Shown here: piece by piece, positions 50,079-61,430 of the stretch
Numbering within the stretch: position 1 is the stretch's first letter
Layout: every line of letters starts with the position of its first letter
Assembly: GCF_003254545.1 (NCBI RefSeq)
Contig: NZ_QJRH01000069.1
Span: forward strand, 248,001-312,000
Length of the DNA stretch: 64,000 nucleotides
Direction of reading: 5' to 3'
Source: Flavobacterium tistrianum
GTDB taxonomy: Bacteria > Bacteroidota > Bacteroidia > Flavobacteriales > Flavobacteriaceae
Made by a program: the position numbers and the translations under genes
Notes under the pieces: model-generated
Databases searched by the model: none
What the model saw: the letters and a program-made list of their open reading frames with translations, nothing else
Told to the model about the DNA's origin: nothing

Positions 50079-51689
50079 TTATTGCTTGATTATCTTTCCA
50101 GTTTTGTGCAGATTATCGGCATCAAAACTATAAATATACAATCCGCTTTGAAGTGATTGCAGGGAAAGAACTGGATTTGAATTATTGATTTTTTCTTCTA
50201 TTAATTTTTGTCCTAAGATCGAATAAATTGTCACTGAGGCTGTGTTGTTTTCATTTAGAAAAGAAAACGAAACCTCATTTTTAGCTGGATTTGGATATAC
50301 CGCAAACGAAGCTTCTGCAATAAAACTGTCAACGCTTAATGTGGCGCCAAAATTTGGAATTCCGTATCCGTAATTATTATCTGGATTAGCATATCTATCA
50401 GCAGATGCCAAGATCATTTGCCTGATTTCCTTATTGGTTTTAGTTGGAAATGCCTGCCATAAAGAAGCCGCCATTCCCGCCATTATTGGGCATGAAAATG
50501 AAGTCCCATTTGCTGTACCAATATTTCCATTTGCATCAGAAACCACAGCCAACGATCCTTGCGCCATAATATCTGGCTTTATTCTTCCATCATAACTTGG
50601 TCCGATAGAACTGAATCCAGATTTTACTTTTGATGCCGTAACCGAACCAATTGCCAATACAGAAACTGCATCTGCAGGAGCGCCAACATGTTTTTCTACC
50701 TGAGTTCCTTCATTTCCAGCAGACGCCAAAACCAAAATTCCTTTGCTAAAAGCGATTTCTGCGCCACGAGAAATAAAAGTCGTAATTCCGTTCATATCGC
50801 TATAGGTATGATTGTACCTGATTTCATCTCTATCCAAAAAATATCCCAATGAAGTAGTAATAATATCAACACCTAAAGCATCAGCCTTTTCTGCAGCTTC
50901 TACCCACAGCGATTCTTCTAACGGAATCTCTTGAGCTTGAATTTCTGTAATAAAAAGATAATAAGATGCATTTGGAGCAGTTCCCACTAACGAATTTGCT
51001 TTAAAACCGCCCATTGTCGAAAGCACCGAAGTTCCATGAGAATCTCCTGTATAGAAGTTACTGCTTCTAGTCGTATAATCATAACCGCCTAGAATTTTAT
51101 TATTAATTCTAAGATTTTCAAATGGCTGTGCGGTGTTTACTCCAGGAAAACCACCATCCATAATCGCTATGATTTTGCCTTCTCCAGTATAATTCTGCTG
51201 ATGCAGAACTTGCCCGTTTAGCATCTGAATTTGATTCGCAGAATTTCCATACGAATAATCAATTGTTTCTTTTAACTGTTCATGAATTTGGCTTATCGAA
51301 GTCTCAGAAGCTCTTTTTCCTGTAGTATTTAAAGTTTTGTCGGCAAACTCAATTCTAGAAACAAAAGCCAAGGATTTTAAAGCATTAATATTAGCCTGAG
51401 TTCCTTGAATATGAAGTGCGTTCAGCCATTTTGATTGTGCTTTTACCGTAATTCCAGCGCTTGAAGTAATTTGATTTACATACGAAGATTCCAGAGGAGC
51501 ATCAGTAATAGCCAAAGCGATATTCTGGTTCGTTCTTCGATCCAAAGCTCTTTGCGAAAGTTCGGTTAACGGATTGTCATAAAAAGTCTGCGCATTAGGC
51601 TTGCCATTAAAATAAACCCACGCATCTTCTTGTGAAAATACCGTAAATGAAAGAAGCAATAAAAGAAAAGTAAAGTTATATCTCATCAA
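50079..51689 (-). CDS. S8 (subtilisin-like) protease with T9SS type A sorting domain
   Basis: The 536-residue exported protease has a signal peptide to about residue 19 (FTVFSQ). The catalytic triad is Asp in KIIAIMDGGFPGV, His in GDSHGTSVLSTMGG and Ser in NGTSFSCPIMAGMAASL. The prodomain lies at about 25-140. The last 75 residues (FAVYPNPAKNEVSFSFLNEN to TGKIIKQ) are a type A CTD that directs the protein through the type IX secretion system to the cell surface. It follows mnmA after 41 bp. Secreted peptidase function is well supported. Confidence 0.95.
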   Translation of the reverse strand: MMRYNFTFLLLLLSFTVFSQEDAWVYFNGKPNAQTFYDNPLTELSQRALDRRTNQNIALAITDAPLESSYVNQITSSAGITVKAQSKWLNALHIQGTQANINALKSLAFVSRIEFADKTLNTTGKRASETSISQIHEQLKETIDYSYGNSANQIQMLNGQVLHQQNYTGEGKIIAIMDGGFPGVNTAQPFENLRINNKILGGYDYTTRSSNFYTGDSHGTSVLSTMGGFKANSLVGTAPNASYYLFITEIQAQEIPLEESLWVEAAEKADALGVDIITTSLGYFLDRDEIRYNHTYSDMNGITTFISRGAEIAFSKGILVLASAGNEGTQVEKHVGAPADAVSVLAIGSVTASKVKSGFSSIGPSYDGRIKPDIMAQGSLAVVSDANGNIGTANGTSFSCPIMAGMAASLWQAFPTKTNKEIRQMILASADRYANPDNNYGYGIPNFGATLSVDSFIAEASFAVYPNPAKNEVSFSFLNENNTASVTIYSILGQKLIEEKINNSNPVLSLQSLQSGLYIYSFDADNLHKTGKIIKQ

Positions 51690-51730
51690 TTTATACCTTT
51701 AAGGGATTTACTCCCAAATAAAGTATAAAG

Positions 51731-52918
51731 CTAAGAAATTACTCCCGAACCAACTAATTCATTTTCTAAATACCAAGCAACAAATTGTCCTTCTGTAATA
51801 GCAGACTGTGGTTCTTCAAATTCCACATACATTCCATCTTCAAATTGGTACAAAACCGCTTTTTGCAAAGGCTGACGGTAACGGATTCTTGCCATCACTT
51901 CCATTTTTTCTCCTGCTTTTAGCGTCATATCTTCTCTAATCCAATGTACTTCAGATTTTCCAACAAAAAGTGCTTTTTTGAACAAACCTGGATGCTCGCT
52001 AGACATACCTGTATAAATGGTATTAGTTTCTACGTCAGTAGCAATTACAAATAAAGGATCTATTGTTCCTCCTACATTCAAACCTTTTCTTTGCCCGACT
52101 GTAAAGTAATGAGCGCCTTGGTGTTTTCCAACCACTTTTCCCATTGTTGGAACATAGTCTAGTTTTTGAGATTCTAACTTTAATCTTTCCTCCAAAGAAA
52201 GGTCAGCTGATTTCTCAATACTGTAAATCGGATCATTTTTATCAACCTGAACAATTTTACCTTCTTTAGGCTGTAATTTTTGCTGCAAAAATTCTGGAAG
52301 GCGAACTTTTCCAATAAAACACAATCCTTGAGAATCTTTCTTTTCTGCTGTAACTAATTCCATTTCAGCAGCAATTTCGCGCACTTCTGGTTTTGTTAAA
52401 GCTCCGATTGGAAATAAAGCTTTTGACAATTGCTCTTGAGACAACTGGCATAAGAAATATGATTGATCTTTGTTAACATCATTTCCGGCAATCAATTGAT
52501 ACACCGTTTTTCCGTCCACTTCGATTTCGCTTTTTTGGCAATAGTGCCCTGTTGCTACGTAATCTGCACCAAGACTTAAAGCAATTTTCATAAACACATC
52601 AAATTTGATTTCGCGGTTACAAAGCACGTCAGGATTTGGAGTTCTCCCTTTTTCGTATTCGTTGAACATATAGTCAACGATTTTCTCTTTGTATTCTTCG
52701 CTCAAATCAACTGTTTGAAACGGTATTCCAAGTTTTTCAGCAACAAGCAAAGCATCGTTACTGTCTTCCAGCCAAGGACATTCGTTAGAAATAGTAACCG
52801 AATCATCGTGCCAGTTCTTCATAAAAAGGCCAATAACTTCGTATCCCTGCTGTTGCAATAAATATGCTGCAACACTAGAATCTACTCCACCTGAAAGTCC
52901 AACAACTACTCGTTTCAT
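51731..52918 (-). CDS. mnmA: tRNA-specific 2-thiouridylase
   Basis: The 395-residue enzyme makes 2-thiouridine at position 34 of tRNAs for Lys, Glu and Gln. The PP-loop ATP-binding motif is [15 protein letters not shown] at the start. The two catalytic cysteines are in [15 protein letters not shown] and [11 protein letters not shown]. The C-terminal beta-barrel domain is complete. The length is normal. It probably heads the operon that continues with the T9SS protease and nitronate monooxygenase genes, from a TATCTTTG element at 52946. Confidence 0.96.
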   Translation of the reverse strand: MKRVVVGLSGGVDSSVAAYLLQQQGYEVIGLFMKNWHDDSVTISNECPWLEDSNDALLVAEKLGIPFQTVDLSEEYKEKIVDYMFNEYEKGRTPNPDVLCNREIKFDVFMKIALSLGADYVATGHYCQKSEIEVDGKTVYQLIAGNDVNKDQSYFLCQLSQEQLSKALFPIGALTKPEVREIAAEMELVTAEKKDSQGLCFIGKVRLPEFLQQKLQPKEGKIVQVDKNDPIYSIEKSADLSLEERLKLESQKLDYVPTMGKVVGKHQGAHYFTVGQRKGLNVGGTIDPLFVIATDVETNTIYTGMSSEHPGLFKKALFVGKSEVHWIREDMTLKAGEKMEVMARIRYRQPLQKAVLYQFEDGMYVEFEEPQSAITEGQFVAWYLENELVGSGVIS

Positions 52919-52945
52919 TTTGAAATGTTTAATTTTTTAAGGTTG

Positions 52946-52953
52946 CAAAGATA
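52946..52953 (-). promoter_or_regulatory. -7 element TATCTTTG for mnmA
   Basis: The reverse strand reads TATCTTTG, 28 bp before the ATG at 52918. Confidence 0.45.
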
Positions 52954-53061
52954 CGCCAAATAATAGAAAATTTCAGCATGGTTTTCATTAGTTTAAGCAA
53001 TCTCGCGGTAGATAAAACTTATTACTTTTTTAAGTACATTTAATCATCCATTTTTTATTGT

Positions 53062-54939
53062 ATGAAAAAATTCATTTACAGCTTATTTTTCCTTTTCGTC
53101 TTAACCTCGTTAAGTGCGCAGCGATTTAGTGCTTCTTTAGCAAATTATGAGGCCTACAAAGCATTTAGAGGAAAACCTTTGTCTGATAAATTTTCGAATA
53201 TTGAGTCAGTAAAAGTGATCTATGATCTTCGAAAACAGAAAATGTATTATTTCAACAGCAGCGTTATTCCGCTTCATTACGATTTTGTTGTCAATTATTT
53301 AGGCTACAGTCAAGATCTTGAAGTTTTTAATAATGAAAATTACAGCGATACGGAGAAAAACAGAGATTTTCTTCTGGGAAATTTAAATCATATAAAAGGA
53401 ACTGATAAATGGATTTTTGAACTCGCCGCATCCGATCATATGCCTTTACCATTGATTGAGCGTTTCTTCAATATGGTTAAAAGCTCCACTTTTATTGGCG
53501 AAAAGCTTAAATTTTACTTGAATAATCCAGATATGATGAATTGGTATCAGGAGCAGAAATTCAAAATTCCTTGCGTCAAATCAGATTATATTTTTGGCGA
53601 AATTAAATATCAAGAAGTTGTTCGAGGCAGTAATGTTGGAATTCTCAAGAAATACAAAATCAAAGAATTAGAAACTGCCAGACCAAGTTCTGACGAAATT
53701 ATTATTTTGGATGGAACGCCAGATATTCTTCCAAACGTTCGAGGCATTATTGTGAATGAACTTCAGACACCTTTAAGCCATTTGGTTCTTTTAGGAAAAA
53801 ACAGAAAGATTCCGATTATGGCTTACACCGACATTGAAAAAGATAACAATATCAAAAAACTGCTTTCTAAAAAAGTAGAATTAAAAATAGAAGTCGATAC
53901 TTTTTTCATCAAAGAAACTACTAAAAAAATCCCAGTAAAATCTGCTGGAAAAAAGAAAAAACTAACAATTGACAATTCTGTAACTGATTTGGTCAACTTA
54001 TCTGAAATTCCCAAAAAGGGAGTGAATTACATTGGCTCTAAAGCCCAAAACATGGCGTATTTAATTGCCATTTCAAAAGAAATTCCATTTAAAGTTCCAG
54101 AAAATGCACATGCTATTCCGTTTTATTTTTATACGAAACATATCCAAAAACCTTCTATCTCTCCTTTAATTGCAGAACTTTTAGCTTTTCCTCAAAAAGA
54201 TTCTACGGTTTGGATTAATAAACAGCTTAAAAAAATTAGAGATGCCATCAAAAAAGAATCTATTGATCCGGAATTAATTTCAAAATTGAATATAGCTTTC
54301 AAAGATGCTAAATTCAAAAATTTTAGATTTCGTTCTTCTACCAATGCAGAAGATTTGGATGATTTTAATGGCGCTGGACTATATGATTCAAAAACAGGAA
54401 TTTTGGGCGACTCCATCAAAACATTTGAAAAAGCAATCAAACAAGTCTGGGCAAGCGTATGGAACGAAGCTTCATATAACGAAAGAGAACTTTTTGGAAT
54501 TGACCAGCAAAATATTGCTATGGGCGTTTTAGTACATCGTTCGTTTCCTGACGAATTAGCAAATGGTGTTATTATCACCAAAAATATATTTAGAGAAAAT
54601 TTTCCTGGAATTACGGTTAATGTTCAAAAAGGAGAAAACTCGGTTGTAAAACCCCAAAAAGGAGAAATCTGCGAGCAATTTGTTGCCTATCATTTTAATG
54701 ACGGAAAAGACGAAACCGATTTTGATATCGATTATACTTCAAATTCAAATCTGAATAATAACGAACCTTTATTGACCAGAAAAGAAATGAGTAACCTCTA
54801 TGATGTCAGTAAAAAAATTGAAAGTAAAATGTATCGATATTGGCGCAAAAACCAATTTCATCCTGTAGATATTGAGTTTAAAATTGTGGGCGAAAAAAGA
54901 GATTTATATATTAAACAAGTTCGCCCTTTCAACGATTAA
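53062..54939 (+). CDS. Exported dikinase-like protein: phosphohistidine domain then PEP/ATP-binding domain
   Basis: The 625-residue protein begins with a Sec signal peptide (MKKFIYSLFFLFVLTSLSAQ). A helical N-terminal region of about 180 residues precedes a swivelling phosphohistidine-type domain at about 205-285. Its histidine is His240 in QTPLSHLVLLGKNRKIPIMA. A nucleotide-binding domain of the pyruvate-phosphate-dikinase type follows at about 320-623 (G-S-K-A-Q-N-M, RFRSSTNAEDLDDFNGAGLY at 422-441, ending LYIKQVRPF). The order histidine domain then ATP domain is that of glucan water dikinase, not of PpsA or PpdK. ATP outside the cytoplasm is not expected, so the role is unclear. Confidence 0.78.
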   Translation: MKKFIYSLFFLFVLTSLSAQRFSASLANYEAYKAFRGKPLSDKFSNIESVKVIYDLRKQKMYYFNSSVIPLHYDFVVNYLGYSQDLEVFNNENYSDTEKNRDFLLGNLNHIKGTDKWIFELAASDHMPLPLIERFFNMVKSSTFIGEKLKFYLNNPDMMNWYQEQKFKIPCVKSDYIFGEIKYQEVVRGSNVGILKKYKIKELETARPSSDEIIILDGTPDILPNVRGIIVNELQTPLSHLVLLGKNRKIPIMAYTDIEKDNNIKKLLSKKVELKIEVDTFFIKETTKKIPVKSAGKKKKLTIDNSVTDLVNLSEIPKKGVNYIGSKAQNMAYLIAISKEIPFKVPENAHAIPFYFYTKHIQKPSISPLIAELLAFPQKDSTVWINKQLKKIRDAIKKESIDPELISKLNIAFKDAKFKNFRFRSSTNAEDLDDFNGAGLYDSKTGILGDSIKTFEKAIKQVWASVWNEASYNERELFGIDQQNIAMGVLVHRSFPDELANGVIITKNIFRENFPGITVNVQKGENSVVKPQKGEICEQFVAYHFNDGKDETDFDIDYTSNSNLNNNEPLLTRKEMSNLYDVSKKIESKMYRYWRKNQFHPVDIEFKIVGEKRDLYIKQVRPFND

Positions 54940-55493
54940 TAGAAAACTAATAAGTCTATTTCGTTGGCAGATGTATTAATTAAGACAATTCTAAAATCAA
55001 AATCGTCAATCTTAATTTTCTCTTGAATTGACTTTCGAATTACTTCCGAATTTAAAGAAAAATTTTCGTCAAGCGGAATTTTCATATCTACAGAATTGAG
55101 ATATTTTGAAGCTTTTTTATTGACAATAATTGAAGCTGCGACATAAAATCCGATGATAATGATTTGAAAGAACAACAGTAATTCGATCTTTTCAAACGGA
55201 TACATTATGTCTAAAATAGACAGCGTAATGGTTGCAAAAAGAAAGATTATAGCGTTTACAGTAAAAGACTGGGTTCTAAAACGGAGAATTGAAAAAATGG
55301 CGAAAAGACCAAACCCTATTCCTACTCCAATTTCGATTTTAGTAAATAAATAACAAAGCGAAAAAGTGCAAAGCCCAACAATAACCATCAACGGATTTAT
55401 GGTTGCATTATCTTTTCTGTTAGAGAAAAAATACAAAACCAAAATTGAGCAAAACAGCAGTAAAAATCGTCCTAAGAGTTCTTTTAAATCCAT
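54936..55493 (-). CDS. DUF4956 family membrane protein
   Basis: The 185-residue protein has four membrane helices at about 8-23, 32-50, 56-72 and 80-118. A short C-terminal cytoplasmic domain (IRKSIQEKIKIDDFDFRIVL) follows. The phrase FGLFAIFSILRFRTQSFTVN is characteristic of DUF4956 proteins, whose function is unknown. Its end overlaps the dikinase-like gene by 4 bp, tail to tail. It is the last gene of a unit with the DKNYY and YwqK-like genes. Confidence 0.82.
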   Translation of the reverse strand: MDLKELLGRFLLLFCSILVLYFFSNRKDNATINPLMVIVGLCTFSLCYLFTKIEIGVGIGFGLFAIFSILRFRTQSFTVNAIIFLFATITLSILDIMYPFEKIELLLFFQIIIIGFYVAASIIVNKKASKYLNSVDMKIPLDENFSLNSEVIRKSIQEKIKIDDFDFRIVLINTSANEIDLLVFY

Positions 55494-55529
55494 TGATTAG
55501 AATAAATTGATTACTCAAATGTAAACAAA

Positions 55530-56351
55530 TTATCCATTAATTTTACTTTCGGCTTCCTTATTACGGGCAATCGTTTCCGTTACATATTTCTCAAACTCTT
55601 CGCTCGAACAAATAGTATCATTTAAATAGAAATGATTTTTATCTTTTGCATATTGAGTCGGAGTTTCGAATATTGATGAAACAAATACTATCTCAAAAGA
55701 TTCTGCATCTGCATCTTTCATTAATCGATTAAAATAATATACCTTATTTTGATCTATTGAATAGAAATATTTAGCATGCAATTTTTTCCAAGTTTTTGGA
55801 TTAGCTTTTGAAAGAATATTTTTCCCATAAAAAACTGAATTTTCATCATACCCAAAATCTCCATCATTTAAAGATTTAAAAGAGGATGGAATAGCTTTTT
55901 TAACAACTTTTGTTTTGCCTTGAAAATCATAATAAAAAACATTATTTGTATCTTTAGCGAATCCATAGGGAACAAATGATTCTTTACCTTGTTTTTTATT
56001 GTTTTCTGTAAGTACAAATGTAATTCCCAAAGACTTTTTGCCATTATCACAAACTTCGAAAGTTTTAGCATCAGCCTCAGGAATATGTCCTTCTAATGTC
56101 CAGACATTGTTTTTGTCCTTAGCGTAAGTGTAATTTAGAACTTCAAAAGTTAAACTATCAGCATCTTTGAGTTTTGTATTTCCCGAATAACAAGAATTTT
56201 TATCTTTTGCCCAACAACCTGGAAATTGCTCAAAAGAATCTATATCGGCATTTTTAATTTTATCTTCACGAAAATAAACCACTTTTCCATCTGTCCAATA
56301 CAATGCATTTTCATTAGCATCGTAAAATTCTGACAATTTACTCCCTTTCAT
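55530..56351 (-). CDS. DKNYY-repeat protein
   Basis: The 273-residue soluble protein is made of repeats of the DKNYY family. Each has a segment of the kind YAKDKNNVWTLEGHIPEADA followed by a strand (about residues 50-70, 75-95, 130-150 and 180-200). The first repeat begins ALYWTDGKVVYFREDKIKNA. The repeats probably form a propeller or solenoid. No signal peptide was seen. It follows the YwqK-like gene after 21 bp. Function unknown. Confidence 0.8.
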   Translation of the reverse strand: MKGSKLSEFYDANENALYWTDGKVVYFREDKIKNADIDSFEQFPGCWAKDKNSCYSGNTKLKDADSLTFEVLNYTYAKDKNNVWTLEGHIPEADAKTFEVCDNGKKSLGITFVLTENNKKQGKESFVPYGFAKDTNNVFYYDFQGKTKVVKKAIPSSFKSLNDGDFGYDENSVFYGKNILSKANPKTWKKLHAKYFYSIDQNKVYYFNRLMKDADAESFEIVFVSSIFETPTQYAKDKNHFYLNDTICSSEEFEKYVTETIARNKEAESKING

Positions 56352-56372
56352 TCTATCAAAATATAATATTGT

Positions 56373-57098
56373 TTACTTTTTTGGCGCTCCTCCTTTTTCA
56401 GAAGCTTTATTCGTGTTTTTAGGATCGCTCATATTTACTTCTTTCACTAATTTTCCTTTCTGATAAAACTGCCAAATTCCAGCTTTTTTACCATTTACAA
56501 ACTTGCCTTTAGAAGCAATAGATTTATCTGAATCATAAAAAACAGTTTCTCCATTGTATTCGTTATTTTTAAAGTAGGATTCTTCTAGAAGTGTTCCGTC
56601 TATGCCTATTTTTTTATACGGTCCTTCCTTTAAACCATTTTTATAAGTCATTTCTTCAGCTGTTTGACCATTTGGATAATAGATCGTTTTTAATCCTTCT
56701 AATTTCCCATTTTTATAATTCTCAACGGTCATTAAAACCTTAGAAGCTTTATGATAATATTTCCATTCTCCTTCACGTGATTTCCCTATCTCTTTTCCTT
56801 CGCTTACTTTATTTTTACTCTGATCATAAAAAATAGTGTAAGAACTTCCATCATTTGCACTAAAATCTCTTGTAGCTATAACATCGCCTTTTTTTGTATC
56901 ATCAAAAAATTTAAAGAGACCGGTCTCTTTTCCATGATCAAAAGTTCCTTCATAGCGAGGGCGTTTAGATTCTGCATAAGTGCCTTTCCAAAGTCCATCT
57001 TTTTTTCCTGCAGCATCTGTTTTATTAATATCTGTTTGCGCATTCGAAAATAATGTTGCTAGTAATAATACTCCAAATGTGATTTTTTTTGAGATCAT
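56373..57098 (-). CDS. Exported YwqK/MORN-like repeat protein
   Basis: The 241-residue protein has a signal peptide ending FSNAQ (residue 21). Short repeats of the YwqK/MORN type follow, with a core such as Y-K-N-G-K-L-E-G-L-K-T-I-Y-Y-P-N-G at about 133-149. In databases some relatives are called antitoxin YwqK, but no toxin gene is near. A periplasmic structural or regulatory role is more likely. It heads the unit with the DKNYY and DUF4956 genes. Confidence 0.82.
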   Translation of the reverse strand: MISKKITFGVLLLATLFSNAQTDINKTDAAGKKDGLWKGTYAESKRPRYEGTFDHGKETGLFKFFDDTKKGDVIATRDFSANDGSSYTIFYDQSKNKVSEGKEIGKSREGEWKYYHKASKVLMTVENYKNGKLEGLKTIYYPNGQTAEEMTYKNGLKEGPYKKIGIDGTLLEESYFKNNEYNGETVFYDSDKSIASKGKFVNGKKAGIWQFYQKGKLVKEVNMSDPKNTNKASEKGGAPKK

Positions 57099-57153
57099 GG
57101 TAAATTCTATTTTTATAAGCTTAACGAAAATCTAAATTATAAAGTATAATGGT

Positions 57154-57187
57154 ATAAAAAAATCCCGATTAAATCGAGATTTTTTTA
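57154..57187 (-). terminator. Terminator of the pyrG-yidC operon
   Basis: AAAAAATCTCGATT on the minus strand pairs with AATCGGGATTTTTT with one mismatch, followed by U's, just behind the yidC stop at 57195. Confidence 0.75.
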
Positions 57188-57194
57188 TTGAGAA

Positions 57195-59117
57195 TTATTT
57201 CTTCTTTTTGTTTGCTTGAGCTGCTTTTGCCGCTTCTTGCTGCTCCATTACTTCTTGAAGACGCTGTTGGAACTTGCTAGGCTTTTTAGGTTCTCTTTGT
57301 TTATTCTCTTGAATCTGAGCGTGAATTTTATCACTATCTACAATATAATTCTTGATCACAAACATAATTCCGATTGTAATTAAGTTCGAAATAAAGTTGT
57401 ATAAAGATAATCCAGAACCGTAGTTATTGAAGAAAATTAACATCATTAATGGCGAAACATAAATCATGATTTTCATCATTTTTGCCATATCTGGCATACC
57501 TTCTTGCTGAGGAGCAGCCATTTGCTGATCTCCTGAAGTCATTTTCATGTAGAAGAAAATCGCAATTGCTGCCAAGATTGGGAACAAACTGATATGGTCT
57601 CCATACATCGGAATGTTGAATGGTAATTTTACAATTGAGTCAAAAGAAGATAAATCGTCTGCCCAAAGGAAACTTTTTTGTCTTAATTCAAACGCTGCAG
57701 GGAAAAACTGGAAAGATGCATACATAAATGGAAGCTGAATCAATGCTGGAATACATCCTGCCATTGGGTTCACTCCTGCCTTGTTGTACAATTTCATTGT
57801 TTCCTGTTGTTTCTTCATTGGGTCTTTTTTGAATTTCTCTCCCAACTCAGCGATATCAGGTCTTAAAACTTTCATTTTAGCCTGAGACAAGAATGACTTA
57901 TAGGTAATTGGCGACATAGCCAATTTGATGATAATTGTAAAGATAATAATCGCGATACCTAATGACAATCCAATTGTTGAACTTAAGAATCCGAATAATG
58001 GAATAAAAATCCATTTATTGATCCATCCGAAGATTCCCCATCCAAGCGGAATAATCTTCTCGAAGTTTTTATCGTAAGCTTTTAATGTTTTGTAATCCGC
58101 AGGACCCATATACAAATTCATTTTGTAATCGATCTCTCCATTTGAAAACGCTAAAGGCAAATTAGCTCTGAACTGTTTAGTAAAAACTGTATCAATTTTA
58201 TCATCCTTAACTAAATCGTCAGATTGTAATTTTGAAGTTTCAAAAGGTTTTTCTGTAGATAAAATTGTAGTAAAGAAGTGCTGTTTGAACGCAACATAAC
58301 TAACTTTCGTAGGAGTTTCTTCTTTTCCTTGTCCGTGTGAACTTACGTTATTGTATTTTGATTCTTCGTATTTAAAATCAATTTGAGCATAACGATTTTC
58401 ATACGCAACGCTTTTTTCGTTTCTGTATGTTTTTAAATCCCATTGCAAATCAACTGGTTTACCAGAATTTAAAACTCTGTTTAACCCTTGAGAACGAATA
58501 TCAAAACCAACTAAATAATCGTTTGGTTTAAGGATGTATTTATATTCTAAAAATTCGTTAGCTCCAGCTTTTAAACGCATAGAAAGAACTTGGTCTGCAC
58601 CAATTTTTTCTAATGTTGGCTCAAAATACAAATCTTTAGAATTTAATGTTCTATTATCTGTAGTAAGAAGCTGTAAATTTAAGTTTGAGTTGTTGTTTTT
58701 GATTAACTCAACTAATTGACCAGAACCTTTTTTTAATCTTTCGAATTCTTTTAAAGTAGCTTCAACAATATATCCACCTTTATTAGCAATCTTTAATCTT
58801 AATTTTTCGTTTTCGATTGTAGTAAAAGCTTCTTTTGCAGAAGGAAGTGTTGCAGAATAAGCAAATCCTCCTAAAGTTTTTTGCAATTGAGCCAATTGAA
58901 CTGTATCTCCAGGAGTTACAGCTGCAGCTGGTAATGACGCAGTTTTAGCTTTATCTGCTTTTGCTTGTGCTTCCTGTTTAGCAACTAATTCTTTCTTGGC
59001 TTTTTCAGCAGCAATTTCTTTTTCAGAAGGCTGATTTTGATACATGATCCAAATCAAAATTCCAAAGATCAACACAAAACCAATGATCGAATTGAGGTCT
59101 AATTTTTTTTCTTCCAT
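57195..59117 (-). CDS. yidC: Membrane protein insertase YidC
   Basis: The 640-residue insertase has an N-terminal membrane anchor (about 9-24, IIGFVLIFGILIWIMYQN). A large periplasmic beta-domain lies at about 70-350 and the conserved five-helix core at about 360-600 (IAIIIFTIIIKLAMSPITYK, NPMAGCIPALIQLPFMYASF). The C-terminus is basic (KPSKFQQRLQEVMEQQEAAK). It inserts inner-membrane proteins with or without SecYEG. It lies 79 bp behind pyrG on the same strand, a common Bacteroidota order. Confidence 0.95.
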   Translation of the reverse strand: MEEKKLDLNSIIGFVLIFGILIWIMYQNQPSEKEIAAEKAKKELVAKQEAQAKADKAKTASLPAAAVTPGDTVQLAQLQKTLGGFAYSATLPSAKEAFTTIENEKLRLKIANKGGYIVEATLKEFERLKKGSGQLVELIKNNNSNLNLQLLTTDNRTLNSKDLYFEPTLEKIGADQVLSMRLKAGANEFLEYKYILKPNDYLVGFDIRSQGLNRVLNSGKPVDLQWDLKTYRNEKSVAYENRYAQIDFKYEESKYNNVSSHGQGKEETPTKVSYVAFKQHFFTTILSTEKPFETSKLQSDDLVKDDKIDTVFTKQFRANLPLAFSNGEIDYKMNLYMGPADYKTLKAYDKNFEKIIPLGWGIFGWINKWIFIPLFGFLSSTIGLSLGIAIIIFTIIIKLAMSPITYKSFLSQAKMKVLRPDIAELGEKFKKDPMKKQQETMKLYNKAGVNPMAGCIPALIQLPFMYASFQFFPAAFELRQKSFLWADDLSSFDSIVKLPFNIPMYGDHISLFPILAAIAIFFYMKMTSGDQQMAAPQQEGMPDMAKMMKIMIYVSPLMMLIFFNNYGSGLSLYNFISNLITIGIMFVIKNYIVDSDKIHAQIQENKQREPKKPSKFQQRLQEVMEQQEAAKAAQANKKKK

Positions 59118-59196
59118 TATTATTAAAAAAGTTATTCGTTTGAGGCTATTAGTTGTTCGTTTAATTTAAAAGTTACAACCTCTTAGAATATAATTA

Positions 59197-60909
<1,713 letters not shown>

Positions 60910-61027
60910 TTAAGCACATTTTATTTTATATACTTACGTATCAATTATCTTATCAAAATGAATGCTTTTTATCATTATTAGCTAAAAATTCACAATTAAA
61001 ACTCAAAAACACAATCTAATTAATTTC

Positions 61028-61417
61028 TTAGTAAGGAAGCACTAAATTATAAAAGCAGAAGAGAAAAGAAATTGCACTTATGAAGACATCAAAAATTAAT
61101 ATCCTTCTAAATATGGAAAAAGAAATGATCCGATTGATCAAAAACCTAGCAATAAGCTGAAAGAAAAAGAAACAAAAAATTTTTACAGAAAATGGATTGT
61201 AAGCGATTGCTTGCTGAAAATGGAATCGAAGGATTTGAGAAAAAGCTCTTGTAAGTCCACGGCTTTTACAGTATGCCAACGGCAAACCCTCACAAGATGA
61301 ACTCAAACCGAAATTTAAATACGGAAGAAAAAAGCAATAAAAAAAGATAAACATAATGATGAAAATCAAAATTACATTTATCTTTTTATAAGAATCAATT
61401 CCTTGATAAACAGACAT
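61028..61417 (-). CDS. DUF2752 membrane protein
   Basis: The 129-residue protein has hydrophobic segments at about 16-35, 70-88 and 97-120. It carries the DUF2752 pattern (SSSCEGLPLAYCKSRGLTRA, then FSQILRFHFQQAIAYNP). The function of the family is unknown. The ATG at 61417 is chosen over an in-frame TTG three codons upstream. It is adjacent to the next gene upstream (13 bp), so the two probably share a transcript. Confidence 0.78.
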   Translation of the reverse strand: MSVYQGIDSYKKINVILIFIIMFIFFYCFFLPYLNFGLSSSCEGLPLAYCKSRGLTRAFSQILRFHFQQAIAYNPFSVKIFCFFFFQLIARFLINRIISFSIFRRILIFDVFISAISFLFCFYNLVLPY

Positions 61418-61430
61418 TTTATTCAAGAAG

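Noticed and set aside
54192..54581. 129-codon open frame antisense to the dikinase-like gene
   Set aside because: The forward frame has clear domain motifs here; the reverse frame is rich in Ser/Leu/Phe as expected of a shadow.
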